This document shows positions 52,601 to 64,000 of a DNA stretch of 64,000 bases, piece by piece; positions within the stretch are counted from its first letter, which is position 1; every line of letters starts with the position of its first letter. Source of the stretch: Orientallactaga sibirica (Eukaryota > Chordata > Mammalia > Rodentia > Dipodidae). Position numbers and translations under genes: made by a program. Under the pieces are notes generated by a model. The model had not been told where the DNA came from. It saw only the letters and a list, made by a program, of their open reading frames with translations, and did no database searches. Location: the NCBI GenBank assembly GCA_036365145.1, contig JAEOAD010001800.1:1-64000 (forward strand), read 5' to 3'.

Positions 52601-55600
52601 AGGTATTTACCTTTACCTAAGGAATGGGATGATCCCCTGTGCAATGCAGGTGTTGATCTTTACCTAAGGAATAGATGATCCCTCTGTTCAATGCAGGTGT
52701 TTACCGTTTTCCAAGGAATAGATTATCCCTCTGTGAAATCCAGGTGTTTAAGATTATCTACGGAATGGGTGATCCCTCTGTTCAACTCAGGTGTTTACTA
52801 TTACATAAGGAATGGATGATCCCCTCTGGAAATGCATCCCTATGGAATGGATGATCTCTATATTCAATGCAGGTGTTGATCTTTAGCTAAGGAATAGATG
52901 AGCACTCTGTTCAATGCAGGTGTTTACCGTTATGTTAGGAATGGATGACCCCTCTGTGCAATGCAGGTGTTGATCTTTATCTGTGGAATATATGATCCCT
53001 CTGTTCAATGCAGGTGTTTATCATTTTCTAAGGAATGTATGATCCCACTGTGCAATGCATGTGTCGACCTCTCCTAAGGAATAAATGAGTCCTCTGTTCA
53101 ATGCATGTGTTTACCGTTATCTAAGGAATAAATGACCCCTCTGTTCAATGCAGGTGTTTACCGTTATCTAAGGAATGGATGATCTCTCTCTTCTATGCAG
53201 GTGTTTACAGTTATCTAAGGAATGGATGATCCCTCTGTGCAGTGCAGGTGTTTATCTTTACCTAAGAAATGGAATGATCCCCCTCTGCAATGCAGGTGTT
53301 GATCTTTAACTAAGGAATAGATGATCCATCTGTTCAATGCAGGTGTTTACCCTTATCTCAAGAATGGATCAGTGCTATGTACAATGCAGGTGTTGATCTT
53401 TATCTAAGGTATCAGTGAGCGCTCTGTTCAATGCAGGTGTTTCCTGTTATCTAAGGAATGGATGATCCCTCTGTTCAATGCAGCTGTTTACAGTTACCTA
53501 AGGAATGAATGACCCCTCTGTGCAATGCAGGCGTTTACCTTTACCTAAGGAATGGGATGATCCCACTGTGCATGCAGATGTTGATTTTTACCTACGGAAT
53601 ATATGATCCCTGAGTTCAATGCAGGTGTTTACCATTAACTAAGGAACGGATGATCCCTGTCTTAAATGCAGGTGTTTAGAGTTACCTAAGGAATGGATGA
53701 ATCCCTCTGTGCAATGCAGGTGTTTACCATTACCTAAGTAATGGGATGATCCCCCTGTGCAGTGCAGGTGTTGATCTTTACCAAAGGAACATATGATCCC
53801 TCTCTACAATGGAGGTGTTTACCATTAACCAAGGATCGGACGATCTCTCTGTTCAATACAGGTTTTTATACTTACCTAAGGAATGGATGATCCCTCTGTA
53901 CAAGTCAGGTGTTTTCCTTTACCTAAGGATTTTGAATATCCCTCTCTGCAATGCAGGTTATGATCTTTAACTAAGGAATAGATGATCCCTCTCGTCAATG
54001 CAGGTGTTTACCTTATCTAAGGAATGGATGATCCCTATGTTCTATGCAGGTATGTACCTTTACCTAAGGAATGGGATGATCACTCTGTGCAATGCAGGTG
54101 TTGATCTTTACCTAAGGAATAGATGATCCCTCTATTAAATGCAGGTGTTTACTGTTATCTAAAGAATGGATGATCCGTGTATTCAATGCAGGTGTTTACC
54201 ATTACATAAGGAATGGATGATCCCTCTGTGCAATGAAGGTGTTTACAGTTACCTAGGGAATGAATTAGCCCTCTGTGCAATGCAAGTGTTTACCTTTACC
54301 TAAGGAGTGGCTGATCCCTCTGCGTAAGGCATGTCTTTACCTTTACCTAAGGAATGGGATGATCCTCTGTGCAATGCAGGTGTTGATCTTTACCTAAGGA
54401 ATAGATGTTTCCTTATTCAATACAGGTGTTAACCTTTACCTAAGGAATAGGATGATCCCCCTGTGCAGTGCAAGAGTTGATCTTTACCTAAGGAATATAT
54501 GATCCCTCTGTTCAATGCAGGTGTTTACCCTTATCTCAGGAATGGATGATCCCTCTTTGCAATGCAGGTCTTGACCTTTACGTAAGGAATAAATGAGCAC
54601 TCTGTTCAATGAAGGTGTTTCCTGTTATCTAAGGAATGGATGATCTATCTGTTCAATGCAGCTGTTTATAGTTACCTAAGGAATGGATGATTCCTCTGTG
54701 CAATGCAGGTGTTTTCCTTTACCTAAGGAATGGGATGATCCCTATGTGCAATGCAGGTGTTGTTCTTTATCTATGGAATATATGATCCCAGTGTTAAATG
54801 CAGGTGTTGACCATTAACTAAGGAACGGACGATCCCTCTGTTCACTGCAGGTTTTTACAGTTACCTATGGAATGGATGATCCCTCTGTGCAATGCTGGTG
54901 TTTACCTTTACTGAAGGAATGGGATGATCTCTCTGTGCATTGCAGGTGTTGATCTTTACCTAAAGAATAAATGATCACTCTGTTCAATACAGTTGTTTAC
55001 CGTTATCTAAGGAATGGATGATCCTTCTGTTCAATGCAGGTGTTTACAGTTACCTAGGGAATGGATGATCCCTCTGTGCAATGCAAGTGTTTACCTTTAC
55101 CTAAGGAAGGGATGATCCCTCTGTGCAAGGCTGGTGTTTACCTTTACCTAAGGAATGGATGATCCCTATGTGCAATGCAGGTGCTTAACTTTACCTAAGG
55201 AATAGATGATATCTTTGTTCAATTCAGGTGTTTACAATTACATAAGGAATGGATGATCCCTTTGTGAAATGCAGGTGTTTACCTTTACCTCAGGTATTAG
55301 ATGATCTCTCTGTGCACTGCACGTGTTGATCCTTAACTAAAGAGTAGATATCACTCCGTTCAATGCAGGTGTTTACAGTTAACTAAGGAATGGATGATCC
55401 CTCTGTTCCATGCAGATGTTTACAGTTATCTAAGGAATGGATGATCCCTCTGTGCAATGGAAGTGCTGATCTTTAACTAAGGAATAGATGATCGCTCTGT
55501 TCAATGCAGGTATTTACCGTTAGCTGAGGAATAAATGACCCGTCTGTACAATGCAGGTGTTTACCGTGATCTAAGGAATGGATGATCCCTCTGCTCAATG

Positions 55601-58600
55601 CAGCTCTTTACAGTTACCTATGGCATGAATGATCCCTCTGTGTAGTGCAGGTGTTGATCTTTATATAAGGAATAGATGATCCCTCTTTTCAATGCAGGTG
55701 TTTACGATTATCTAAGGAATGTGTGATCCCTATGTTCAATGCAGGTGTTTACCTTTACCGAAGGAATGGATGATCCTCTGTGCAATGCAGGTGTTGACCT
55801 TTACCTAAGGAAAGATGATCCTTCTGTTCAATGCAGGTGTTTACCATTTTCTACGGAATGGATTTTCCCTCTGTGAAATGCAGGTGTTTTAGATTATCTA
55901 AGGAATGGGTGATCCCTCTGTACAATGCAGTTGTTTACCATTACATAAGGAAAGGATGATCCCTCTGTGAAATGAAGGTGTTAGGCTTTACCTAAGGAAT
56001 GGATGATCCCTATATTCCATGCTGGTGTTCATCTTTAGTTAAGGAATAATTGAGCCCTCTGTTCAATGCAGGTGTTTACCCTTATCTAAGGAATAAATGA
56101 CCCTTCTGTTCAATGCAGGTGTTTACCTGTATCTAAGGAATGGATGATCCCTCTCTTCTATGCACGTGTTTACAGTTACCAAATGAAGGGATGATCCCTC
56201 TGTGCAATGCAGGTGTTTATCTTTACCTAAGGAATGCATGATCCCTATGTGCAATGCAGGTGTTTAGCTTGACCTAAGGAATGCGATTATCCCCCTGTGC
56301 AATGCAGGTGTTGATCTTTACCTAAGGAATAGATGTTTCTTTATTCAATGCAGGTGTTTACTTTTACCTGAAGAATGGGATGATCCCCCTGTGCAATGCA
56401 GGTGTTGATCTTTACCTAAGGAATAGATGATGGCTCTGTTTAATGCCAATGTTTACCGTTATGTAAAGAATGGATAATCCCTCTATTCAATGCAGGTGTT
56501 TACCATTACATAAGGAATAGATGATCCCTCTATGCAATGCAGGTGTTTACCTTTACCTAAGGAATGGGTGATCATCTGTGCAATGCAGATGTTGATCTTT
56601 ACCTAAGGAATAAATCATCCCTGTGTTCAATGCAGGTGTTTTCTCAGCAATTGATGATCCCGCTGTGAAATGCAGGTGTTTAAGATTATGTAAGGATTGG
56701 GTGATCCGTCTGTTCAATGTAGGTGTTTGTCATTACATAAGAATGGACGATCCCTCTGTGAAATGCAGGTGTTTGGCTTTACCTAAGGAATGGATGATCC
56801 CTATATTCAATGCCGGTGTTGATCTTTAGCTAAGGAATAGATGAACCTTCTCTTCAATGCAGGTGTTTACCGTTATGTAATGAATGGATGACCCTCTGTG
56901 CAATGCAGGTGTTTACCTTTACCTAAGGAATGGATGATCCCTATGTGCAATGCAGGTGTTGATGTTTACCTAACGAATATATGATCCCTCTGTTCAATGC
57001 CGGTGTTTATCGTTTTCTAAGGAATGGATGATCCCTCTGTGCAATGCAGGTGTTGACCTTTACCTAAGGTATAAATGAGCCCTCTGTTCAATGCAGGTGT
57101 TTACTGTTATCTAAGGAATGGATGATCCCTGTGTTCAATGCAGGTGTTGACTTTTACCTAAGGAACAAATGAGCCCTCTGTGCAATGCAGGTATTTACCT
57201 TTATCGAAGGAAGGGGTGATCCCTCTGTGAAATGTAGGTGTTTACCTTTACCTAAGGAATGGGAGTTTTCCTCTGTGCACTGCAGGTGTTGATCTTCAAC
57301 TAAAGAAGAGATGATCCCTCTGTTCAATGCAGGTGTTTACCGTTATCTAAGGAATAAGGGACCCCTCTGTTCAATGCAGGTTATTACCATTATCTAAGGA
57401 ATGAATGCTCCCTCTCTTCTATGCAGGTATTTACAGTTATATAAGGAATGGATAATCCCTTCGTGCAGTGCAGGTGTTTGTATTTACCTAAGGATTGTGA
57501 TGATCTCTCTGTGAAATGCAGGTGTTGATCTATAACTAAGGAATAGATGATCCCTCTATTCTTTGCAGGCTTTAACTGTTATCTAAGGAATAGATGATCC
57601 ATCTGTTCAATGCAGGTGTTTACCATCATCTAAGGAATAATTGACCAATCTCTTCAATGCAGGTTTTTACCTTTATGTAAGGAATGGATGATCCCTCTCT
57701 TCTATGCAGCTGTTTATACTTAGCTAAGGAATGGATTGTCCCTCTGTGCAAGGCAGGTGTTAACCTTTACCTAAGGAATGATGTTCCTCTGTGAAATGCA
57801 GGTGTTGAACTTTACCTAAGGAATAGAGTTTTTTCCTCATTAATGCAGGTGTTTACCTGTACCTACGGAATGGGATGATCCCCTTTGTTATGCAGGTGTT
57901 GATCTTTACCTAAGGAATACATGATCCCTCTGTTCAATGCCGATGTTTACCGTTATCTAAAGAATGGATGATCCCTTTATACAATGCAGGTGTTTACCAT
58001 TACATAAGGAATAGTTGATCCCTCTGTGCAATGCAGGTGTTTACCTTTACCTAAGGATTGGGATGATCCTTCTGTGCAATGCAGGTGCTGATATTTAACT
58101 AAGGAGTAGATGATCCCTCTGTTCAAAGTAGGTGTTTACCATTATCTAAGGAATAAATGACCCCTCTGTTCAATGCAGGTGTTTAGCGTTATCTAAGGAA
58201 TAAATGACCCCTCTGTTCAGTGCAGGTGTTTACTGTTATCTCAGGAATATTTGATCCCTCTGTTCATTGCAGCTCTTTAGAGTTACCTACGGCATGAATG
58301 ATCCCTCTGTGCAATGCAGGTGTTTACCTTTTCGAATGATTGGATGATCCCTCTATGCAGTGCAAGTTTTGATCTTTACCTAAGGAATAGATGATCCCTC
58401 TGTTTAATGTAGGTGTTTACCGTTATCTAAAGAATGGATGATCCCTCTTTTCAATGCAGGTGTTTACGATTATCTAAGTAATGTGTGATCCGTCTGTTCA
58501 ATGCAAATGTTTCCCATTACGTAAGGAATGTATGATCCTTCTGTGAAATGCAGGTGTTTTGCTTTACCTAAGGAATGGATGATCCCTATGTGCAATGCAG

Positions 58601-60400
58601 GTGCTGAACTTTACCTAGGAATGGGATGATCCCTGTGTGAAATGCATGTGTTTCCTTTACCAAAGAAATGGATGATCCTTCTGTGCAATGCAGGTGTTTC
58701 CTTTACCTAAGGAATGGGTGATTCGTCTATGCAATGCAGGTGTTTAACTTTACCTAAGGATTGGGATGATCCCTCTGTGCAATGCAGGTGCTGCTCTTTA
58801 ACTAAGGAATAGATGCTCCCTCTGTTCATTGAGGTGTTTACTGTTATCTAAGGAATGGGATTATCCTCTGTGCAATGCAGCTGTTGATCTTTACCTAAGG
58901 AATAGATGATCCCTCTGTTAAATGCAGGTGTTTACCGTTTTCTAAGGAATGGATCATCCCTCTGTTCTATGCAGGTGTTTACAATTATCTAAGGAATGGA
59001 TGATCCCTCTGTGCAGTTAATGTGTTTACCTTTACATAAGGATTGGGATGGACCCTCGGTGCAATGCAGGTGTTGATCTTTAACTAAGGAATACATGATC
59101 CCTCTGTTTAATACAGGTGTTTACTGTTATCTAAGGAATAAATGACCCTTCTGTTCAATGCAGGTGTTTATCTTTATCTAAGGAACGGATGATCCCTCTG
59201 TTCTATGCATTGTGTTTACAATTACCTAAGGGAAGGATGATCCCTCTGCGCAAGGCAGGTGTTTACCTTTACCTAAGGAATGGGATGATCCTCTGTGCAA
59301 TGCAGGTGTTGATCTTTACCTAATGAATAGATGTTTCCTTATTCAGTGCAGGTGTTTACCTTTACCTAAGGAATGGGATGATCCCCCTGTGCAATGCATG
59401 TGCTGATCTTTACCAACGTAATATATGATCCCTCTGTTCAATGCCGATCTTCACCATTATCTAAAGAATGGATGATCCCTCTATTCAATGCAAGTGTTTA
59501 CCATTACATAAGGAATAGATGATCCTTCTGTGCCATGCAGATGTTTACTTTTACTTAAGGTTTGGGATGATCCCTCGGTGAAATGCAGGTGCTGATCGTT
59601 AACTAAGCTATAGATGATCCCTCTGTTCAATGCAGGTGTTTATCATTATCTAAGGAATAAAAGACCCCTCTGTTCAATGCAGGTGTTTTCCGTTATCTAA
59701 GGAATTGATGATCCCTCTGTTCAATGCAGGTCTTTACAGTTCCCTACGGAAATAATGATCCCTCTGTGCAATGCAGGTTTTTACCTTTACGAAGAATTGG
59801 ATGAACCCTCAGTGCAGTGCAAGTGTTGATCTTTACCTAAGGAAAAGATGATCCCTCTCTTTAATGTAGTTGTTTACCGTTATCTAAAGAATGGATGATC
59901 CCTCTTTTCAATGCAGGTGTTTACGATTAGCTAAGGAATGTGTAATCCCTCTGTTCAATGCAATTGTTTACCATTACACAAGGAATGGATGTCACCTCTG
60001 TGCAATGCAGGTGTTTTGCTTTACTTAGGAATGGATAATCTCTATGTGCAATGAAGGTGTTCACCTTTGCCTAAGGAATGGGGTGTTCCCTCTGTGCAAT
60101 CCAGGTGTTTCTTTTACCTAAGGAATTGATGATCCGCCTGTGCAATGCAGGTGTTTAACTTTACCTAAGGATTGGGATGATCCCTCTGTGCAATGCAGGT
60201 ACTGATCTTTAACTAAAGAATAGATGATCCCTCTGTTCAATCCAGGTATTTACTGTTATCTATTGAATAAATGACCCTTCTGTTCAATGTAGGTGTTTAC
60301 CCTTATCTAAGGAATGGATGATCCCTCTGTTCTATGCAGGTGTTTACAGTTACCTAAGGAATGGATGATCCCTCTGTGCAATGCAAGAGTTTACCTTTAC
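46600..60400 (+). repeat. Mosaic domain of recurring cassettes
   Basis: This stretch is built from a few multi-monomer cassettes in changing order. One has TGTTTCCTTA or TGTTTCTTTA monomers (49901, 54406, 56334, 59332) followed by CCCCCTGTGC. One has CTCTTTACA or CTCTTCACA, then a GAAGGATT or GAAGAATT type monomer, then TTTAATGTAGG or TTTAATATAGG, then CTCTTTTCAATG (near 48.47, 51.05, 58.27 and 59.73 kb). One has TTTAAGATTATC, CCATTACATAAGG, TTTGGC, TATATTC and GATCTTTAGC (near 46.92, 51.57, 52.19, 52.75, 55.88 and 56.68 kb). No gene is seen. Confidence 0.7.
51281..53000 (+). repeat. 12-13-monomer unit, three tandem copies
   Basis: The word TGTTCTTTGC with the same neighbours occurs at 51321, 51932 and 52498, giving spacings of 611 and 566 bp (13 and 12 monomers). 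Each copy then runs through a GTTGATC monomer, TTATC monomers with AATCCAGG or AATCCATG, CCATTACATAAGG or CTATTACATAAGG, a GATCTTTAGC monomer and a GACCCCTCTG monomer. The third copy has lost part of a monomer near 52830. Confidence 0.85.
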
Positions 60401-61950
60401 CTAGGAATGGATGATTGCTCTGTGCAATGCTGGTGTTTACCTTTACCTATGGAATGGGATGATCCTCTGTGCAATGCAGGTGTTGATCTTTACTTAAGGA
60501 ATATATTATACCACTGTTCAATGCAGTCGTTTACCGTTTTCTAAAAATCGATGATCCCTCTGGGAAATGCAGGTGTTTAAGACCCAGAACTCTTTACTAA
60601 CCTCACAATGCACGACCCACATTCTCCATTGATGAGGGTTTCTTTGAACGTGGGAGGACAGGGAGGAGGACAATGGAACCAATACTATGAATGTAAAATC
60701 AGAATAATATAAATAAAAAAATATTTTTAAAATTGAAAAAAAAGATTATCTAAGGAATGGGTGATCCCTCTGTTCAATGCAGGTGTTTACCATTACATAA
60801 GGAATAGATGATCCCTCTGTGCAAAGCAAGCGTTTACCTTTACCTAAGGATTGGGATGAGCCCTCTGTGCATGAAGGTGCTGATCATTAACAAAGGTATA
60901 GATGATCCCTCTGTTCAATGTAGGTGTTTACGGTTATCTAAGGAATAAATGACCCCTCTGTTCAATGCAGGTGTTTACCGTTATCTAAGGAATAGTTGAT
61001 CCATCTGTTCAAAGCAGCTCTTTAGATTTACCTATGACATGAATGATCCCTCTGTGCAGTGCAGGTGTTGATCTTTACCTAAGGAATAGATGATCCCTCT
61101 GTTTAATGTAGGTGTTTATCGTTTTCTAAAGAATGGATTATCCCTCTTTTCAATGCAGGTGTTTACGATTATCTAAGGAATGTGTGATCCGTCTGTTCAA
61201 TGCAAATGTTTACCTTTACATAAGTAATGGATGATCCTTCTGTGCAATGCAGGTGTTTTGCTTTACCTAAGGAATGGATGATCCCTATGTGCAATGCAGG
61301 TGTTAACATTTACCTAAGGAATGGGATGATCCCTCCGTACAATCCAGGTGTTTCCTTTACCTAAGGAATGGATGATCCCTCTGTGCAATGCAGGTGTTTT
61401 GCTTTACCTAAGGAATGGATGATCCCTATGTGCAATGCAGGTGTTAACCTTTACCTAAGGAATGGGATGATCCCTCTGTGCAATGCAGGTGCTGATCTTT
61501 AACTAAAGAATATATGATCCCTCTATTCCATGCAGGTGTTTACTGTTATCTAAGGAATAAATGAGCCCTCTGTTCAATGTAGGTGTTTACCATTTTCTAA
61601 GGAATGGATGATCCCTCTCTTCTATGCAGGTGCTAACAGTTACCTAAGGAATGGATGATCACTCTGGGCAATGCAAGAGTTTACCTTTACCTAGGAATGG
61701 ATGATCGCTCTGTGCAATGCTGGTGTTTACCTTTACCTAAGGGATGGGATGATCCTCTGTGCAATGCAGGTGTTGATCTTTACCTAAGGAATTGATGATC
61801 CCTCTGTTCAATGCAGGTGTTTACCGTTTGCTAAGGAATCGAAGATCCTTCTGTGAAATGCAGGTGTTTAAGATTATCTAAGGAATGGGTGATCCCTCTG
61901 TTCAATGCAGGTGTTTACAATTACATAAGGAATGGACGATACCTTTGTGA
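60400..61950 (+). repeat. 24-monomer duplication interrupted by LINE 2
   Basis: The order CAAGAGTTTACC, CTAGGAATGG, GCTCTGTGCAATGCTGG, GTTGATC, CCGTTT and GTGTTTAAGATTATC is present at 60385-60800 (with the insertion) and at 61670-61950 without it. Downstream of the insertion the spacing is 1128 bp, exactly 24 x 47 (60742 against 61870). Confidence 0.85.
60583..60741 (+). mobile_element. Second, shorter copy of the LINE 3' fragment
   Basis: This 159-bp insertion matches the 3' part of 23451-23708 at 116 of 128 core positions (60584-60711 against 23561-23688). The last 40-odd core bases, from GACAATGGAACC to AATAATATA, are identical. It begins 110 bases further in than the first copy, as expected for variable 5' truncation. 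It ends in its own A-rich tail that continues past AATATAAAT. The flanks carry AAGA on both sides (60579-60582 and 60742-60745), but tail ambiguity makes this short duplication weak evidence. The intact site is seen at 61870-61873, within TTT/AAGA, which resembles the L1 endonuclease target. It contains no coding sequence. Confidence 0.8.
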
Positions 61951-64000
61951 AATGCAGGTGTTTGGCTTTACCTATGGAATAAATGATCTCTATATTCAAT
62001 CCCGGTGTTGATATTTAGCTAAGGAATAGATGAGCCCTCTGTTCAATGCAGGTGTGTACTGTTATGTAAGGAATGGATGATCCCTCTGTTCAATGCAGGT
62101 GTTTACAGTTACCTAAGTAATGGATGATCCCTCAGTGCAATTCAGGTGTTGATCTTTATCTATGGAATATATGACCCCTCTGTTCAATTCAGGTGTTTAC
62201 CGTTATCTAAGGAATAAATGACCCCTCTGCTCCATGTTGCTGTTTACCGTTATCTAAGGAATGGGTGATCCCTCTCTTCTATGCAGGTGTTTACAGTTAC
62301 CTAGGGAATGGATGATCCCTCTGTGCAATGGAAGTGTTAACTTTTAAGTAAGGAATGGATGATCCCTCTGCGCAATGCCCGTGTTTACCTTTACCTAAGG
62401 AATGGATGATTCCTCTGTGCAATACAGGTGTTTACCATTACCTAAGAAATGGGATGATCCCCCTGTGCAATGCAGGTGTTGATCTTTACCTACGGAATAT
62501 ATTATCCCTCTCTACAATGCAGGTGTTTACCATTAACTAAGGAATGGACGATCCCTCTGTTCAATGCAGGTTTTTACAGTTACCTAAGGAATGGATGATC
62601 CCTCTTTGCCAGGCAGGTGTTTACCATTACCTAAGGAATGGATGATCCCTCTGTGCAATGCAATTGTTTTCCTTTACCTAAGTATTTTGATAATCCCTCT
62701 GTGCAATGTAGGTTATGATCTTTATCTAAGGATTAGATGATCCCTCTCTTCAATGCAAGTGTTTACCGTTATCCAAGGAATAAATGGCCCCTCTATTCAT
62801 TGAAGGTGTTTACCTTTATCTAAGGAATGGATGATCCCTCTGTTCTATGCAGTTGTTTACCATTACATAAGGAAGGGATGATCCCTCTGTGCAATGCAGG
62901 TGTAGATCTTTACCTAAGGAATACATGATCCCTCTGTTCAAGGCAGGTGTTTACCATTATCTATAGAATGGATGAACCCTCTATTCAATGCAGGTGTTTA
63001 CCATTACATAAGGAATTGATGATCAGTCTGTGCAATGCAGGTGTTTAAGTTTACCTACGGATTGGGATGATCACTCTGTGCAATGCAGTTGCTGATCTTT
63101 AAGGAATAAATGTTCCCTCTGTTCAATGCAGATGTTTACTGTTACCTAAGGAATAAATGGCCCTTCTGTTCAATGCAGGTGTTTAACATTATTTACGGAA
63201 TTGATGATCCCTGTGTTATATTCACGTGTTTACAGTTACCTAAGGAATGGATGATCCCTCTCTGCAATGCAAGGGTTAACCTTTACCTAAGGATGGATGT
63301 TCCCTCTGTTCAATGCGGGTGTTTACTGTTATCTAAGGAATAAGTCACCCACTTGTTCAATGCAGGTGTTTACCGTTATCAAAGAATGGATGACCCCTCT
63401 GTTCAATGCAGGTGTTTACCGTTATCTAAGGAATAGATGATCCCTCTGTTCAATGATGTTGTTTACCGTTATTTAAGGAACGGATGATCCCTCTGATCTA
63501 TGCAGGTGTTTATAGTTATCTAATGAATGGATGATCCCTGTGTGCAGTGCAGGTGTTTACCTTTACCTAAGGATTGGGATGAACCCTCTGTGAAATGCAG
63601 GTGTTGACACTTAACTAAGGAATAGATGATCCATCTGTTCAATGGAGGTGTTTACCGTTATGTAAGGAATAAATGACCCTTCTGTTCAATGCAGGTATTT
63701 ACCTTTATCTAAGGAATGGACGATCCCTGTGTTCTATGTACGTGTTTACAGTTACCTAAGTAATGGGTGATCCCTCTTTGCAATGCAGGTGTTTACCTTT
63801 ACCTAAGGAATTGATGATCCCTACGTGCAATGCAGATGTTTACCTTTGCATAAGGATTGGGATGATCCCTCTGTGCAATGCAGGCGTTGATGCTTACCTA
63901 CAGAATATGTGATCCCTCTGTACAATGCAGCTGTTGACCTTTACCTAAGGAATAAATGAGCACTCTGTTCAATACAGGTGTTTACCGTTATCTAAGGATT
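60742..64000 (+). repeat. 47-bp satellite array, right block
   Basis: The satellite resumes in the register predicted by the empty site and runs off the window end. Monomers are of the right-half types, including TTTAAGATTATC, CTCTTCTATGC, CAGTAACAT-free 47-bp forms, and GGAATAAATGACCCC. Open frames at 62355-62540 and 63110-63343 are repeat readings. No boundary of the array is seen on this side. Confidence 0.95.

Larger units (their letters stand above)
23717..60582 (+). repeat. 47-bp satellite array, central block
   Basis: The same satellite continues in the same orientation for almost 37 kb. Compared with the left block, monomers with GGAATAAATGACCCC, TTCTATGCAGG and TTTAAGATTATC become common. 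Large-scale duplications (about 3.15 kb and 6.2 kb spacing) dominate 30-46.6 kb. I see no gene, RNA gene or foreign insertion within it. Private truncated monomers, for example near 31150, 32571, 39549, 50970, 52830 and 56640, are simple internal deletions. Confidence 0.96.

Noticed and set aside
60579..60745. Reading the two LINE fragments as one insertion copied with the satellite
   Set aside because: They differ in 5' start, tail and position within the monomer, and the satellite flanks are unrelated.
1..64000. CRISPR array (direct repeats at regular spacing)
   Set aside because: There are no unique spacers. The whole 47-bp period is repeated and diverges gradually, and no cas-like genes or leader are present.
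1..64000. Human-type GGAAT satellite II/III
   Set aside because: GGAATGGA occurs once per 47 bp, not as a 5-bp period, and the rest of the monomer is unrelated.
1..64000. CENP-B box
   Set aside because: No TTCG...A..CGGG-like word was seen in the consensus or in variants I examined. The consensus contains no CpG at all, which the box requires.
1..64000. Telomere-like repeats (minus-strand TTAGGTAAAGG)
   Set aside because: The resemblance to TTAGGG is limited to one short word per monomer and there is no 6-bp period.

Overview
The window is essentially one long block of satellite DNA. From base 1 to base 64000 it is a head-to-tail tandem array of a monomer of about 47 bp, all in one orientation. 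Dividing the non-inserted length by 47 gives roughly 1,350 copies. A copy that reads as the consensus lies at 5624-5670. Its recognisable words, in order, are GGAATGGATGATCC, CTCTGTGCAATGCAGG, TGTTTACC and TTTACCTAA. The consensus is about 45% G+C and contains no CpG. I see no protein-coding gene, tRNA, rRNA, CRISPR array or operon on either strand. All open frames are short and repeat-derived. Because 47 is not a multiple of 3, the reading frame rotates and the consensus hits a stop (GGA TGA) within about three monomers.

The only non-satellite DNA is two short insertions, 23451-23708 and 60583-60741. They share the same 3' end and A/T-rich tail, start at different 5' points, and agree at about 116 of 128 bases over the shared core. 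Each has a matching empty site elsewhere in the array. They look like 5'-truncated LINE insertions. Wording in the longer copy and the purine-rich tract before the tail remind me of rodent L1 3' untranslated regions. A rodent, or at least a mammalian, heterochromatic or pericentromeric location is therefore my tentative reading; the satellite family itself I do not recognise.

Layout. 1 to about 10 kb: an older, diverged array with scattered dimer duplications and a cassette recurring at about 1,035 bp. About 10-23 kb: a five-monomer-like order marked by GTTGATC monomers every 4-6 units, with a dispersed nine-monomer cassette. 23.4-25.9 kb: a 27-monomer tandem duplication carrying the first LINE fragment, with left-end-type monomers. 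About 26-34 kb: mixed array with a duplicated segment at a spacing of about 3.15 kb. 34.1-46.6 kb: two adjacent, nearly identical 6.2-kb units, the youngest large event here. 46.6-64 kb: a mosaic of a few recurring cassettes, a 12-13-monomer triplication at 51.3-53.0 kb, and a 24-monomer duplication carrying the second LINE fragment.

There is no gene network to describe. What can be read is a history of unequal exchange at several scales (1, 2, 3, 6, 11, 13, 24, 27, about 67 and about 132 monomers). The sequence also shows a densely repeated pair of potential transcription-factor words (CAGGTG overlapping TGTTTAC) in a large share of monomers.
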